Assembly: GCA_030038295.1 (NCBI GenBank)
Contig: JASHPF010000341.1
Span: 1-40,045, forward strand
DNA length: 40,045 bases
Source of the DNA: Streptosporangiaceae bacterium
GTDB taxonomy: Bacteria > Actinomycetota > Actinomycetes > Streptosporangiales > Streptosporangiaceae
Direction of reading: 5' to 3'
The notes beneath the pieces are model-generated. The model searched no databases and was not told the origin of the DNA. It saw nothing but the letters and a program-made list of their open reading frames with translations. The position numbers and the translations under genes were made by a program. This document shows, piece after piece, positions 1 to 8,758 of this stretch (its first letter is position 1; every line of letters starts with the position of its first letter).

Positions 1-2
1 TG

Positions 3-1490
3 GCCGGGCCGGCCGGGGGAATACGGCCGGCCGGCGCCAGTTCGGCCCTGGACCGCCTGACTGCGGGGATCCCGGCGGTGGCCAGCCCTCCCGAGGCAGG
101 GCCCGCGGCGGTCGGCCCGGCAACGGGAAGCGCGCCGCCAGCGGGGCCAGCAACCGCGCCGGAGCCGCCGGGCGAGCCGGCGGCGGCGGGGCCGGTACCC
201 GCCGCCGAGCCCACCCAGGCGGCGGGCAGCCCGCACGTGTTCCTCGTCGACGCGAGTCGCGTGGCGCTGAGCTGGGCGCGTCGACGTCACCTCGGACTCA
301 GCTCCGCGTGCGGGATATCGGTCGCGCTCGCGGGCTGCGCGGCCATCTGGTTCTCGGTCGGCACACAGGCCGGCATCATTCGTGGCGTCGCGGCGCTGTG
401 GGCAAGCTACCTGGTGCTCGCCGCCGGGCGCATCATCGCCGCGCAGTCGGCTGACCTCGACGGGACGGCCGCGGCCCGTCGCCGTGCGGGGCCCGTAACG
501 TGGCTGGCCGCGCTGGGAAGTGCCCTGGCCGAGGCTGCCGTCTACGGAGGGATCGTGGTCGGCGCGGCGGCTGGCGACTGGCCAGCCGCCTGGCAGCTCG
601 GCGTCATGGTGCTCGGTCTGGTTGCGGTGCGGAACGTCATGACGGCCTGTTCTACGCCGTACGGCTTCAGTGCGTCACCCGGCAGCTTGATCGGCAAGAT
701 CACCGCTGGGATCGTCGTGATGCCGGCCGGCGGACGCATCCTCGTGGTCGGCCTCGTGGCGCCGATCTGGGGTGCCCGGACTACCCTGCTGGTGCTCGTT
801 GCCTGGGCGATCAGCTCCGTCGGGTATGGATTGGCCGGTCGCCCGCGGGCCGACGTTGCCCCGGAGGCCACCGGACCAGACGGCAGTGGTCCGCTGATCG
901 CGTCGCCGACGCTGGTTCGGCTGCGGGATGACGGAGCGCTGGCGCGCGGCCTTGGCGCGCTCGTCCGGGGCAGCCTGCTGCCGCTGCCGCCGGCCATCCT
1001 CGGGCTGGCCGGGGTGTCGGTCCTGGCCGTGCTCGGCCTGCACGGCCTGCCAGGGGCGCTCATGATCGGCCCTGCGATCGTCATGCTGGTCGCCGCGCCA
1101 GGCTCGGCCAACGCGCACGCCGGCCGGCTTGACTGGCTTGTCCCGGTGCTGCTGATCACTGCCCAGGTGCTCTATCTCGCTGCCGTTGGCGAGGGCGTCA
1201 AAGTCCCGGGACCGGTGACTTTTGCGCTGGTGGGGGCCCTGCTGCTGCGGTACACCGACCTGGCCTGCTCGCGTCGGCCCGTGCTCCTCGCCGAGCCTCG
1301 CCGGCACCGGCGAGCGCACCGCGAGTACGGCACTGAACTGGGCTGGGAGGGCCGCCTGCTCTTCGCGGGGGTGGCCGCCGCCATGGGCATCGCGACGGTC
1401 GGCTACCTCCTGCTGACCGTCTACCTGGTGGGCCTGGTTGGTGCGAAGGTCGTGCGGAGCTGCTGTGCGCCCGAGCAGGACCTCCGGTGA
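3..1490 (+). CDS. DUF5941-like integral membrane protein, 5' end outside the window
   Basis: Frame is open from base 3 with no stop before the annotated GTG at 78; multiple hydrophobic segments; C-terminal GTELGWEGRLLFAG resembles DUF5941 proteins. Confidence 0.6.
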   Translation, partial: AGPAGGIRPAGASSALDRLTAGIPAVASPPEAGPAAVGPATGSAPPAGPATAPEPPGEPAAAGPVPAAEPTQAAGSPHVFLVDASRVALSWARRRHLGLSSACGISVALAGCAAIWFSVGTQAGIIRGVAALWASYLVLAAGRIIAAQSADLDGTAAARRRAGPVTWLAALGSALAEAAVYGGIVVGAAAGDWPAAWQLGVMVLGLVAVRNVMTACSTPYGFSASPGSLIGKITAGIVVMPAGGRILVVGLVAPIWGARTTLLVLVAWAISSVGYGLAGRPRADVAPEATGPDGSGPLIASPTLVRLRDDGALARGLGALVRGSLLPLPPAILGLAGVSVLAVLGLHGLPGALMIGPAIVMLVAAPGSANAHAGRLDWLVPVLLITAQVLYLAAVGEGVKVPGPVTFALVGALLLRYTDLACSRRPVLLAEPRRHRRAHREYGTELGWEGRLLFAGVAAAMGIATVGYLLLTVYLVGLVGAKVVRSCCAPEQDLR

Positions 1491-2224
1491 TCGGCCTGGT
1501 CATGGCGGCTGGTGCGAGCCGCCGCCTGCGGCCGGAGACCGACCACCTGCCCAAGGCACTGCTACCCGTGGACGGCACGTCGACCATTCTCGACCTGGGG
1601 CTTCGGAACCTCGCCGGGGTCGGGATCGCTGACGTCGTCGTGCTCGTGGGCTATGCCGCGGCGGCCGTGGCTGCCCGCGTCCCGGAGCTGGAGCGTCGGC
1701 ACGGGGTGGCGATCGAGCTCGTCTATAACGCTCACGCCGAGGACTGGAACAACGCCTACTCGCTCTGGCTCGCGCGTGACCATTTTCGCCGGGGCGTCCT
1801 GCTGGTCAACGGCGATACCGTGCACCCAGCGAGCGTCGAGCGGGCGCTGCTCGCGGCCAGGGACGGTAGCTCGGACCTCATCCTGGCGCTGGATGACGTC
1901 AAGAAGCTGGCTGCCGAGGAGATGAAGGTGGCCCTTGGGGCGCACGACCGGCTCAGCCGGATCAGCAAGCTGCTGGACCCAGCCGATGCCGACGGTGAGT
2001 ACATCGGCGCGTCCCTGATTGAGTCCCGGGCAGCCGCAGCCCTGGCGGACGCCCTGGAGGCGACGTGGCGGCGCGATCCCGGCCTGTTCTACGAAGACGG
2101 CTATCAGGAATTCGCCAACCGAGGCGGCGTCGTCGTGGCGGCCCGGATCGGCGCCGTGGACTGGATCGAGGTGGATGACCACCGGGACCTCCGCCGAGCC
2201 AGGAACATCGCCAGCCGTTGCTAG
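1487..2224 (+). CDS. NTP transferase, sugar/alcohol-phosphate cytidylyltransferase-like
   Basis: N-terminal MIGLVMAAGASRRLRPETDHLPKALLPV nucleotidyltransferase signature; LLVNGDTVH; GTG start overlaps the upstream TGA (GTGA). Confidence 0.8.
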   Translation: MIGLVMAAGASRRLRPETDHLPKALLPVDGTSTILDLGLRNLAGVGIADVVVLVGYAAAAVAARVPELERRHGVAIELVYNAHAEDWNNAYSLWLARDHFRRGVLLVNGDTVHPASVERALLAARDGSSDLILALDDVKKLAAEEMKVALGAHDRLSRISKLLDPADADGEYIGASLIESRAAAALADALEATWRRDPGLFYEDGYQEFANRGGVVVAARIGAVDWIEVDDHRDLRRARNIASRC

Positions 2225-2312
2225 TCGCGGTTGGCAGCGGCCGCGCTGGGGGAGCACCTGAGCAGGCCGCCGCACGGGCCTCGGATGCGAGCGACCAGGA
2301 CGGGGGACAGCG

Positions 2313-3365
2313 ATGCCGCTGCTGACGCGGATGCTTCCGGCGCCGCTGGTCATCGACGTTCGGCCGGGCGCGGTTGCAGGCCTGACCGGACTACTGGCCG
2401 ACCATCGGATCGCCACGTCCGGCAAGGTGGCGGTGGCCGTGGGACCGGGCCAGGGTCAGAGCATTGCCGCGGAGGTCGACGTCGGGGCGGCGGAGATCTT
2501 CCAGGTGTCCGGGGGCACCCATGAGGCGGCCGCCGCGCTCGGTCACCGGCTGCGGACCGGCTCCTTCGAGGTGGTCGCGGGGATCGGCGGCGGTCAGACT
2601 ATCGACGTCACCAAGTTTGCGGCGCACATGGCGGGGATTCCGATGGTCGCCGTGGCCACGAGCCTGTCGCACGACGGCATCTGCTCACCGGTCAGCACGC
2701 TGCGGCACGAGTCTGGCGCTGGCTCGTACGGAGTGGCGATGCCCGTGGCCGTGATCGTTGACCTCGATCGGGTGCGCCGCGCGCCCGGCCCCATGGCTAC
2801 GGCTGGGATCGGCGACGTGCTGGCCGACCTCTCGGCGATAGCCGACTGGGAGCTCGCGGCCGCGGATCTCGGGGAGAAGGTCGACGGCCTGGCCATCGCC
2901 ATGGCCAGATCCGCCGCCGAGGCGGTCGTGCATCAACCGGGCCACGCCAGTTCTGACGGGTTCCTTACCGTTCTCGCCGAGTCGCTCATCCTGTCCGGGC
3001 TGGCGATGGCGGTGGCCGGCTCCAGCCGACCGGGGAGCGGGGGCGAGCACGAGATCATGCACGCCATCAACCAGCTGTACCCGGGGGCGGGCAGTCATGG
3101 CGAGCTGGCCGGGGTGGGCACCGTGTTCTGCGCGTTCCTGCGCGGCGACATCGAGCAGCTGGAACTGATTTCCGGGTGCCTGTCCCGGCACGGCCTGCCG
3201 CGGAACCCGGCCGAGCTCGGCATGTCGCACGCCGACTTCGCCAGGGCCGTCTGGTGCGCGCCCGAGACCAGGCCGGGCCGGTACACCATCCTGGAGCGGC
3301 TCGCCCTCAGCGAGGCTGACATCGCCGAGCAGGTGGACGCGTGCGCCAAGGAGGTCGCCGGGTAG
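2313..3365 (+). CDS. Iron-containing alcohol dehydrogenase / glycerol-1-phosphate dehydrogenase-like protein
   Basis: GIGGGQTIDVTKFAA, ATSLSHDGICSPVS and SSRPGSGGEHEIMHAIN match G1PDH/EgsA-type motifs. Confidence 0.8.
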   Translation: MPLLTRMLPAPLVIDVRPGAVAGLTGLLADHRIATSGKVAVAVGPGQGQSIAAEVDVGAAEIFQVSGGTHEAAAALGHRLRTGSFEVVAGIGGGQTIDVTKFAAHMAGIPMVAVATSLSHDGICSPVSTLRHESGAGSYGVAMPVAVIVDLDRVRRAPGPMATAGIGDVLADLSAIADWELAAADLGEKVDGLAIAMARSAAEAVVHQPGHASSDGFLTVLAESLILSGLAMAVAGSSRPGSGGEHEIMHAINQLYPGAGSHGELAGVGTVFCAFLRGDIEQLELISGCLSRHGLPRNPAELGMSHADFARAVWCAPETRPGRYTILERLALSEADIAEQVDACAKEVAG

Positions 3366-3372
3366 CGGCCGG

Positions 3373-5307
3373 CTAGCCCGAGCCGCTGGTGGAGATTCCG
3401 GCGCCGGGGGCCAGCCGCCAGCCGAGCACGCTGCCGATGTGGATGGTCGGCTGGCCGAATAGCTGGATCAGGAAGCTGCCAAGGCGGCTCGTCGTCGTCG
3501 TCACGGCGACGAGGGCGGCGGGCCGCCACGTCGCGAGGTCCGCGTTGATCTGCTGGCGGGAGGGCTCCGGCTCGGAGTAGTCGCCGACATACAGGTAGTC
3601 GATGTAGTACGAGGTGGGAGTCATCCCGGACCGGCCTGCCCGGCCCTGCCGGCCGGGCTGATTCGCGGCGATGAAGTCACCGCCGATCATGGTGGCTGGC
3701 TCGCCGCTATCGGCCTGCCAGCGCATCACCCCCGACGTGCCGGAATACGGGTACGGTGCCAGCAGCACGCGGGCATCCGCGGGCAGGTGCAGCGCGGCGA
3801 AGGTCGCGGTCCAGCCGACCGGCAGCCGGTTCACCTGGACCGGGGCGTACGGCGCCGGCACGAGGGGGAGCAGGGCCACCGCGGCGATGCCAGTCGCGAT
3901 CTTCGCCCCGTGCCGCCAGTTCGCGAACGGGGCAAACTGGCGGCTCCGCGCCAGGTCGAGCGCGAAGGCGAGCACCGCTGCCGCCGCGGCGTCTGCCAGG
4001 ATGCAGAGCCGGTCGGGCACCATGCCCTTGATCACCGGCAGGTGCTGCATCAGCCCCCACGGCAGCAGGAACGCCGGCAGCGTGGCGTGCGGCTGCATGG
4101 GCTTGGCGCCGAGCCCGAGCCACTCGAGCAGGACGCAGGTCAGGCCGGCCACCCGGATCGACAGTTCGTGCCAGAAGTAGACGATGGCGGCCACCAGCAA
4201 GATGATCATCGGTACGCCCAGGTAGGCCAGGTACTCGGGCAGCGGCTGCGGGTAGTTGTTGGCGATCACGCCGGTCGCGTGGGTGTGCAGCAGCACCCCC
4301 TCGGACGGGTTGATGAACGCGTATGGCAGCGTGCCCAGGTTCGTCAGCTGGCCGTGATAATTGATGATCGTCGTGGTCGAGGCGCCGCTGGCTGGCACAC
4401 CGTGGAACTGCACCCACAGCGCCCGCGCTGTCAGCACCAGGCCCACAACCGCCGCGGTCGCCAGCCCGACCGCCGCGGGCCGGAGCCGCTGCAGGACCTC
4501 GTGCGGCCTGCACGCGGCCAGCACGACGAGCAGGATGACGGCGGCGATGGCGGCGTCAACCAGCGCTTCCTCGCTGATGAACAGCTGGGCGGCGGCCATG
4601 AGGCCCAGCCACGCGCCATTGCGGACCGGCCGGCCGCGGCCGATAGCGAGCCGCACCACCCGGTCGATCATCAGCGGCGGCAGCATCGCCAGCACCAGCG
4701 AGTAGTGCCCGATTCCCGAGTTGACCAGGGCGGGCGAGAAACCGTACATGGCGCCGCCGAGCGCCGCCGCCAGCGGGCTCGCCTGCCAGCGGCGGAGCAC
4801 GTAATACATGGCCGCGGCGGAGCCGGCGAAGCCGATCAGAAGCAGCAAGGTCAGCCCAACCTGCGGGCCGAACGCCAGCGTGACAGGCGATACCACGATC
4901 CCCGGTAGCAGGACGGAGGTATTCCACATCAGGTTGACGCCGTGCGGTGCGTTCATCGCTGTCGTCTCGAGCGCGGGGAGACGCAGATGCTCCACCGCCG
5001 ACGCGGTATAACGAAGGAACCAGGTCGCCTGGTTGACGTCCTCGACGTCGCCGTTCTGGCGAGTAGTCGCCGGGTGGGCCAGCAACCGGGAGGTGACGTA
5101 GACGGCACCGAGTACGTAGCAGTACAGGGTGATCGCCTCGGCGCTGCGGGCCCAGGAGAGCACGCCACGACGGGTCGGCTGCTGCGATGACTCGACCGCC
5201 TCGGTGGCAAGTCTTGTCACCGTTGCCTCCCTCGGGGGAATTCCCTCAGCTTTTCTCAAGCTAGTAATAGCCGCATCGCTGCGCGGCAAAGATAACGCAA
5301 TACGCAC
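3373..5307 (-). CDS. Multi-pass membrane protein, GT-C glycosyltransferase-like
   Basis: 644 aa ORF with many transmembrane stretches and an extracytoplasmic C-terminal part; start codon not certain. Confidence 0.6.
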   Translation of the reverse strand: MRIALSLPRSDAAITSLRKAEGIPPREATVTRLATEAVESSQQPTRRGVLSWARSAEAITLYCYVLGAVYVTSRLLAHPATTRQNGDVEDVNQATWFLRYTASAVEHLRLPALETTAMNAPHGVNLMWNTSVLLPGIVVSPVTLAFGPQVGLTLLLLIGFAGSAAAMYYVLRRWQASPLAAALGGAMYGFSPALVNSGIGHYSLVLAMLPPLMIDRVVRLAIGRGRPVRNGAWLGLMAAAQLFISEEALVDAAIAAVILLVVLAACRPHEVLQRLRPAAVGLATAAVVGLVLTARALWVQFHGVPASGASTTTIINYHGQLTNLGTLPYAFINPSEGVLLHTHATGVIANNYPQPLPEYLAYLGVPMIILLVAAIVYFWHELSIRVAGLTCVLLEWLGLGAKPMQPHATLPAFLLPWGLMQHLPVIKGMVPDRLCILADAAAAAVLAFALDLARSRQFAPFANWRHGAKIATGIAAVALLPLVPAPYAPVQVNRLPVGWTATFAALHLPADARVLLAPYPYSGTSGVMRWQADSGEPATMIGGDFIAANQPGRQGRAGRSGMTPTSYYIDYLYVGDYSEPEPSRQQINADLATWRPAALVAVTTTTSRLGSFLIQLFGQPTIHIGSVLGWRLAPGAGISTSGSG

Positions 5308-5548
5308 GTCGCCTTGCGGCGACCGGCGCAGAGTTATTGTGCCTATGCCGCGATTTCCGTCGGCGCCTTGCCTGATGTCGGCGGAAATGCAGTCGCCAGT
5401 TTACGGTACGAGTTACCCGGGCTGCGGCGACTCGGCTTTGTCTCCTACCTGACCGAGCTGCGCCGACCGAAACTGGCCCGAGCGGCTGCTGGGCCGGAGG
5501 CGGCCGGTAGGCTCATGGCGCTGCCATCGGGCTCACCGGGAGTCGTTC

Positions 5549-6955
5549 GTGCATGACCTCAAGGTAAGCGACCCGCAGGCGACGGCCACCGGCCGGCCTC
5601 TGCGTAGGCTGCCGGGCCTCCAGAGCCCGGTGTGGCTGGTCCTGGTCGCTGCTGCGCTGCTGGTCGCAGAATTGACGCCCGCGCTACTCCGGCTGCCGCT
5701 CGGTGCGGACGAGATTACCTACATCGCCAGGACGAGTGTTCGCGTCTCGGGGGTGATGCTGCCGCCGGTGCACGGCCAGGGCGCCGGCCTGCTCGCGGCC
5801 CCGGTGACGCTGATCACCGGCTCGCTGACGGCGGTCAGGGTCTGGATGTCCGTGCTATCGGCGGTGGGCCTGTTCCTCGCCCTGCTTACCTGGCGCGGGC
5901 TGCGCCCGATGTGGGTGCTTGCCGTGGCCGGCCTGATCCTGGCGAGCCTCGCGATCACGCAGGACAGTGGCGTGCAGATCTACCCCGACTGGTGGGGCGC
6001 GCTCGGCGTGCTCGCGCTCACCGGGCTGATCCTCCAGGCCGTCAGCGGCAGGCTGCGGTCCCAGGCGGCGCTGCCGCTGATCGCCCTGGCCAGCCTGCTC
6101 ATCGTGCTCATGCGGCCGCAGAACATCGTGTTCATCATGGGGCCGGCGATCCTCGCAGTCGTCGTCGTGCCCGGCTGGCGCAAGCCCAGGCTCCTGATCG
6201 CCATGGCGATCGGGGCCGCCCTCGGCTGCCTTGAGTGGATCATCGGGGCGTACGTCTGGTACGGCGGGCTCGCCACCCGGCTGCACGAGGCCGGCCAGGA
6301 GCCGCCCGCACTCAGCCTGTACTTCGCGCTCGGCACTCAGGAGAGGGTGCTGAGCGGGCCGTGGTACTGCATCCCGCCGGCCGGCTGCAAGGGCTGGACC
6401 ATGCCGGCGGAGACGATCTGGTGGGCGGTATTCCTCGGCGTCGCCATCCTCGGCGTCGTGGCTACCTGGCGAACCGCGGCACGGGCATCCGCGATGCTCG
6501 CGGCGGCCACCGCAGTGTGGGTGTTCGCCTGCTATTCGTTCCTGGTGCCGTTCGGCGCGCCGCGCTACATCCTGCCCTCGCTGGCGTTCCTGTCCGTCCT
6601 GGCCGCGGACGGGGTCGCCTGGCTTGTGACAAGGACCCGCTGGCGGACCGCGGGGGTGGCGTTTGCGTGCGTGTTCCTGCTGTCCGGCGCCATCTCCCAG
6701 CGGTTCGTGCTCCAGCACCTGGTGGCCTCCGAGCGCACCGAGCGGCCGTTCCAGGCCGAGGCCGCGAAGCTCCGCAGCCTCGGCGTCCGGCCGCCGTGCG
6801 CCATCTGGTCGCCGTCGGTTGCCTACTTCGTCGGGTGCACCGCACCGTGGACGGGCGAGACGATGCACGAGTTGCTCAGCCACACCCCGCAGGGGGCAGA
6901 GGGCTGGCGCCAGGTGACGCTGCCGGACGGCAAGCGGATTTACGTTCCGCGCTAG
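5549..6955 (+). CDS. Multi-pass membrane protein, GT-C glycosyltransferase-like
   Basis: 468 aa, many TM segments; LGADEITYIARTS in the first extracytoplasmic loop is GT-C-like. Confidence 0.6.
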   Translation: MHDLKVSDPQATATGRPLRRLPGLQSPVWLVLVAAALLVAELTPALLRLPLGADEITYIARTSVRVSGVMLPPVHGQGAGLLAAPVTLITGSLTAVRVWMSVLSAVGLFLALLTWRGLRPMWVLAVAGLILASLAITQDSGVQIYPDWWGALGVLALTGLILQAVSGRLRSQAALPLIALASLLIVLMRPQNIVFIMGPAILAVVVVPGWRKPRLLIAMAIGAALGCLEWIIGAYVWYGGLATRLHEAGQEPPALSLYFALGTQERVLSGPWYCIPPAGCKGWTMPAETIWWAVFLGVAILGVVATWRTAARASAMLAAATAVWVFACYSFLVPFGAPRYILPSLAFLSVLAADGVAWLVTRTRWRTAGVAFACVFLLSGAISQRFVLQHLVASERTERPFQAEAAKLRSLGVRPPCAIWSPSVAYFVGCTAPWTGETMHELLSHTPQGAEGWRQVTLPDGKRIYVPR

Positions 6956-6973
6956 CCGGGCGGGCAGCTCGGC

Positions 6974-8566
6974 CTAGGAACCATCAGGACCGGCAAATGC
7001 GCTGCTGTCGTCGCAGATGTTGACGCTGCCGGTAATCCCGCCGTAGGTGGTGGCGATGTCCGAGATCGAGGCGCTGCTGCTACTCCCGGCCGAGCTGGCG
7101 GACTGGAGTGACGTAAAGGTGGAGCCGAGGATAAGCTGCACCGCCGAACCGGTAAGGCTCGGATCCTCCTCGAGCGTGACGCTCGGGATCAGCTGGGCCA
7201 GCGTCTGCGCTTCCGCTAGCTCGGCCTTGCCGCTGTACTCGATGACCGAGTTCGTGTACGTGTCGGCGGCCGCGTCGGCGGGCGCGCCGACCACGTTGTA
7301 GCCGAGCTGGCTGAGGCTCGCGGACGTGGACGTCGCCAGCCCGCCGGTCGTCGTGCCGTTCAGCACCTCGACATCGACGTCAGAGGGGCTGACGGTCGCC
7401 GTCGCCGGGGTCGTCTTGCCGGACTTGGGCAGCGTGTTGTCGTGGGCGATGGCCGAGAACAGCTCGTTAGCCTCCGGCTGCACCCACTGAACCCAGTTGA
7501 CGTTGCCGTAGCTCGGCGTCTCCGACGAGCTGATCCACTGCGCGTTCCCGGTGTAGGTCGTCCACGGCACCGTGACGAACTGCACCGAGTCTCCCTTAAG
7601 CCCGCGCAGGTCCTCGGCGATGCGCAGCATGACCGACGGCGTCAGGCCACTGTCGGTCACCACGTCCTGATGGGAGGTCAGCGTGTCGATGACCGACAGC
7701 ATCGTACTGGGACTGGTCATCAGGCTGCTGTGCTCGAGGCCCTGGAACAGAGCCGCCATGAGGAACTGGTCACGCTGGATGCGCTGCGGGTCAGAGCCGG
7801 TGCCAAGATCCTCCCTGGTCCGCCAGAACGCGAGCGCCTCCGGGCCGTAGACGTGGTGCATACCCGCGCTGAGGTTCAGATTGGACAGCGGGTCGTCGAC
7901 GGCCTCCGGCAGGCACACGTTGACGCCACCCAATTCGTTGACGACCTGCTCGAAGCCCGAGAACGTGAGCTCGACGAAGTCGTTGATGTGGATGCCGGTG
8001 GTCTGCTCGATGGTCTCCCAGAGGCAGCCGGGACCGCCGTAGGCGAATGAGGCGTTGATCTGCTCGATGTCGTACAGCGGCTCGGCCGTCTGCCCCGACG
8101 TGCCGCCCTCGGGCGTGCAGTTGAGGATGGGGACGACGGAGTCGCGCGGGAAGCTGAGCACGTCGACCTCGTGTGCCCCCGGTGCGATGTGGACCACGAT
8201 CACGGTGTCGGAGCGGGCGCCTTCGATTGCGTCAGCGCCGCCGGTGCCGCCGATCTCGCCGTTGACGCCGACCCGGCTGTCGGAGCCGATGAGCAGAATG
8301 TTCAAGGCATTCGGGTCGGCGGGCGGCCGCTTCGCGGCGTTCAGGTCGCCCGACACGTCGACCCGCGCGATCCCGTCCCAGGCGGCGCGGTACTTGAGGT
8401 AGATCGCCAGCGAGCCACCCGCGACGACGACGGCCAGGAGCACGGCGAGCGACCGAACGACCAGCGTCGAGGTCTTGTACCTGCGGCCTGGTCCTCGGCT
8501 GGGCGGGCCGGCAGGATCGGCGGATGGCGGTGACCAGCCGGTGGCGGCGTCGTCGTCGGTAGGCAT
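6974..8566 (-). CDS. LytR-CpsA-Psr (LCP) family protein with LytR_C-like C-terminus
   Basis: Single N-terminal TM; NILLIGSDSR, ARSDTVIVVHI, LSFPRDSVV, INASFAYGGPGCLWETIEQTTGIHINDFVELTFSGF; C-terminal VDVEVLNGTTTGGLATSTSASLSQLGYNVVG. Confidence 0.92.
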   Translation of the reverse strand: MPTDDDAATGWSPPSADPAGPPSRGPGRRYKTSTLVVRSLAVLLAVVVAGGSLAIYLKYRAAWDGIARVDVSGDLNAAKRPPADPNALNILLIGSDSRVGVNGEIGGTGGADAIEGARSDTVIVVHIAPGAHEVDVLSFPRDSVVPILNCTPEGGTSGQTAEPLYDIEQINASFAYGGPGCLWETIEQTTGIHINDFVELTFSGFEQVVNELGGVNVCLPEAVDDPLSNLNLSAGMHHVYGPEALAFWRTREDLGTGSDPQRIQRDQFLMAALFQGLEHSSLMTSPSTMLSVIDTLTSHQDVVTDSGLTPSVMLRIAEDLRGLKGDSVQFVTVPWTTYTGNAQWISSSETPSYGNVNWVQWVQPEANELFSAIAHDNTLPKSGKTTPATATVSPSDVDVEVLNGTTTGGLATSTSASLSQLGYNVVGAPADAAADTYTNSVIEYSGKAELAEAQTLAQLIPSVTLEEDPSLTGSAVQLILGSTFTSLQSASSAGSSSSASISDIATTYGGITGSVNICDDSSAFAGPDGS

Positions 8567-8758
8567 GACTCCTCACGGGTCAGGGCCAACGCGCTGGTCA
8601 CTGGCCTGGTTGCGATCCATCGTATGTCCGGTTCATGGGAACACAGAAAATTGTCGGTAACAGTATGAGAAGCTGACAGTTTTCTGAGAGCACGCCGGGA
8701 CTCCGCTCACGCTGGTACTTATTCCGGCCGACAGAACCTGCACCTCTACAGTTGACCT

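Noticed and set aside
3787-4908. 373-aa plus-strand ORF opposite the membrane protein
   Set aside because: Low-complexity Arg/Gln/His composition; shadow ORF of the high-GC coding strand at 3373-5307.
5855-6883. 342-aa minus-strand ORF
   Set aside because: Shadow of the 5549-6955 membrane protein, Arg/Glu/His-rich with no motif.
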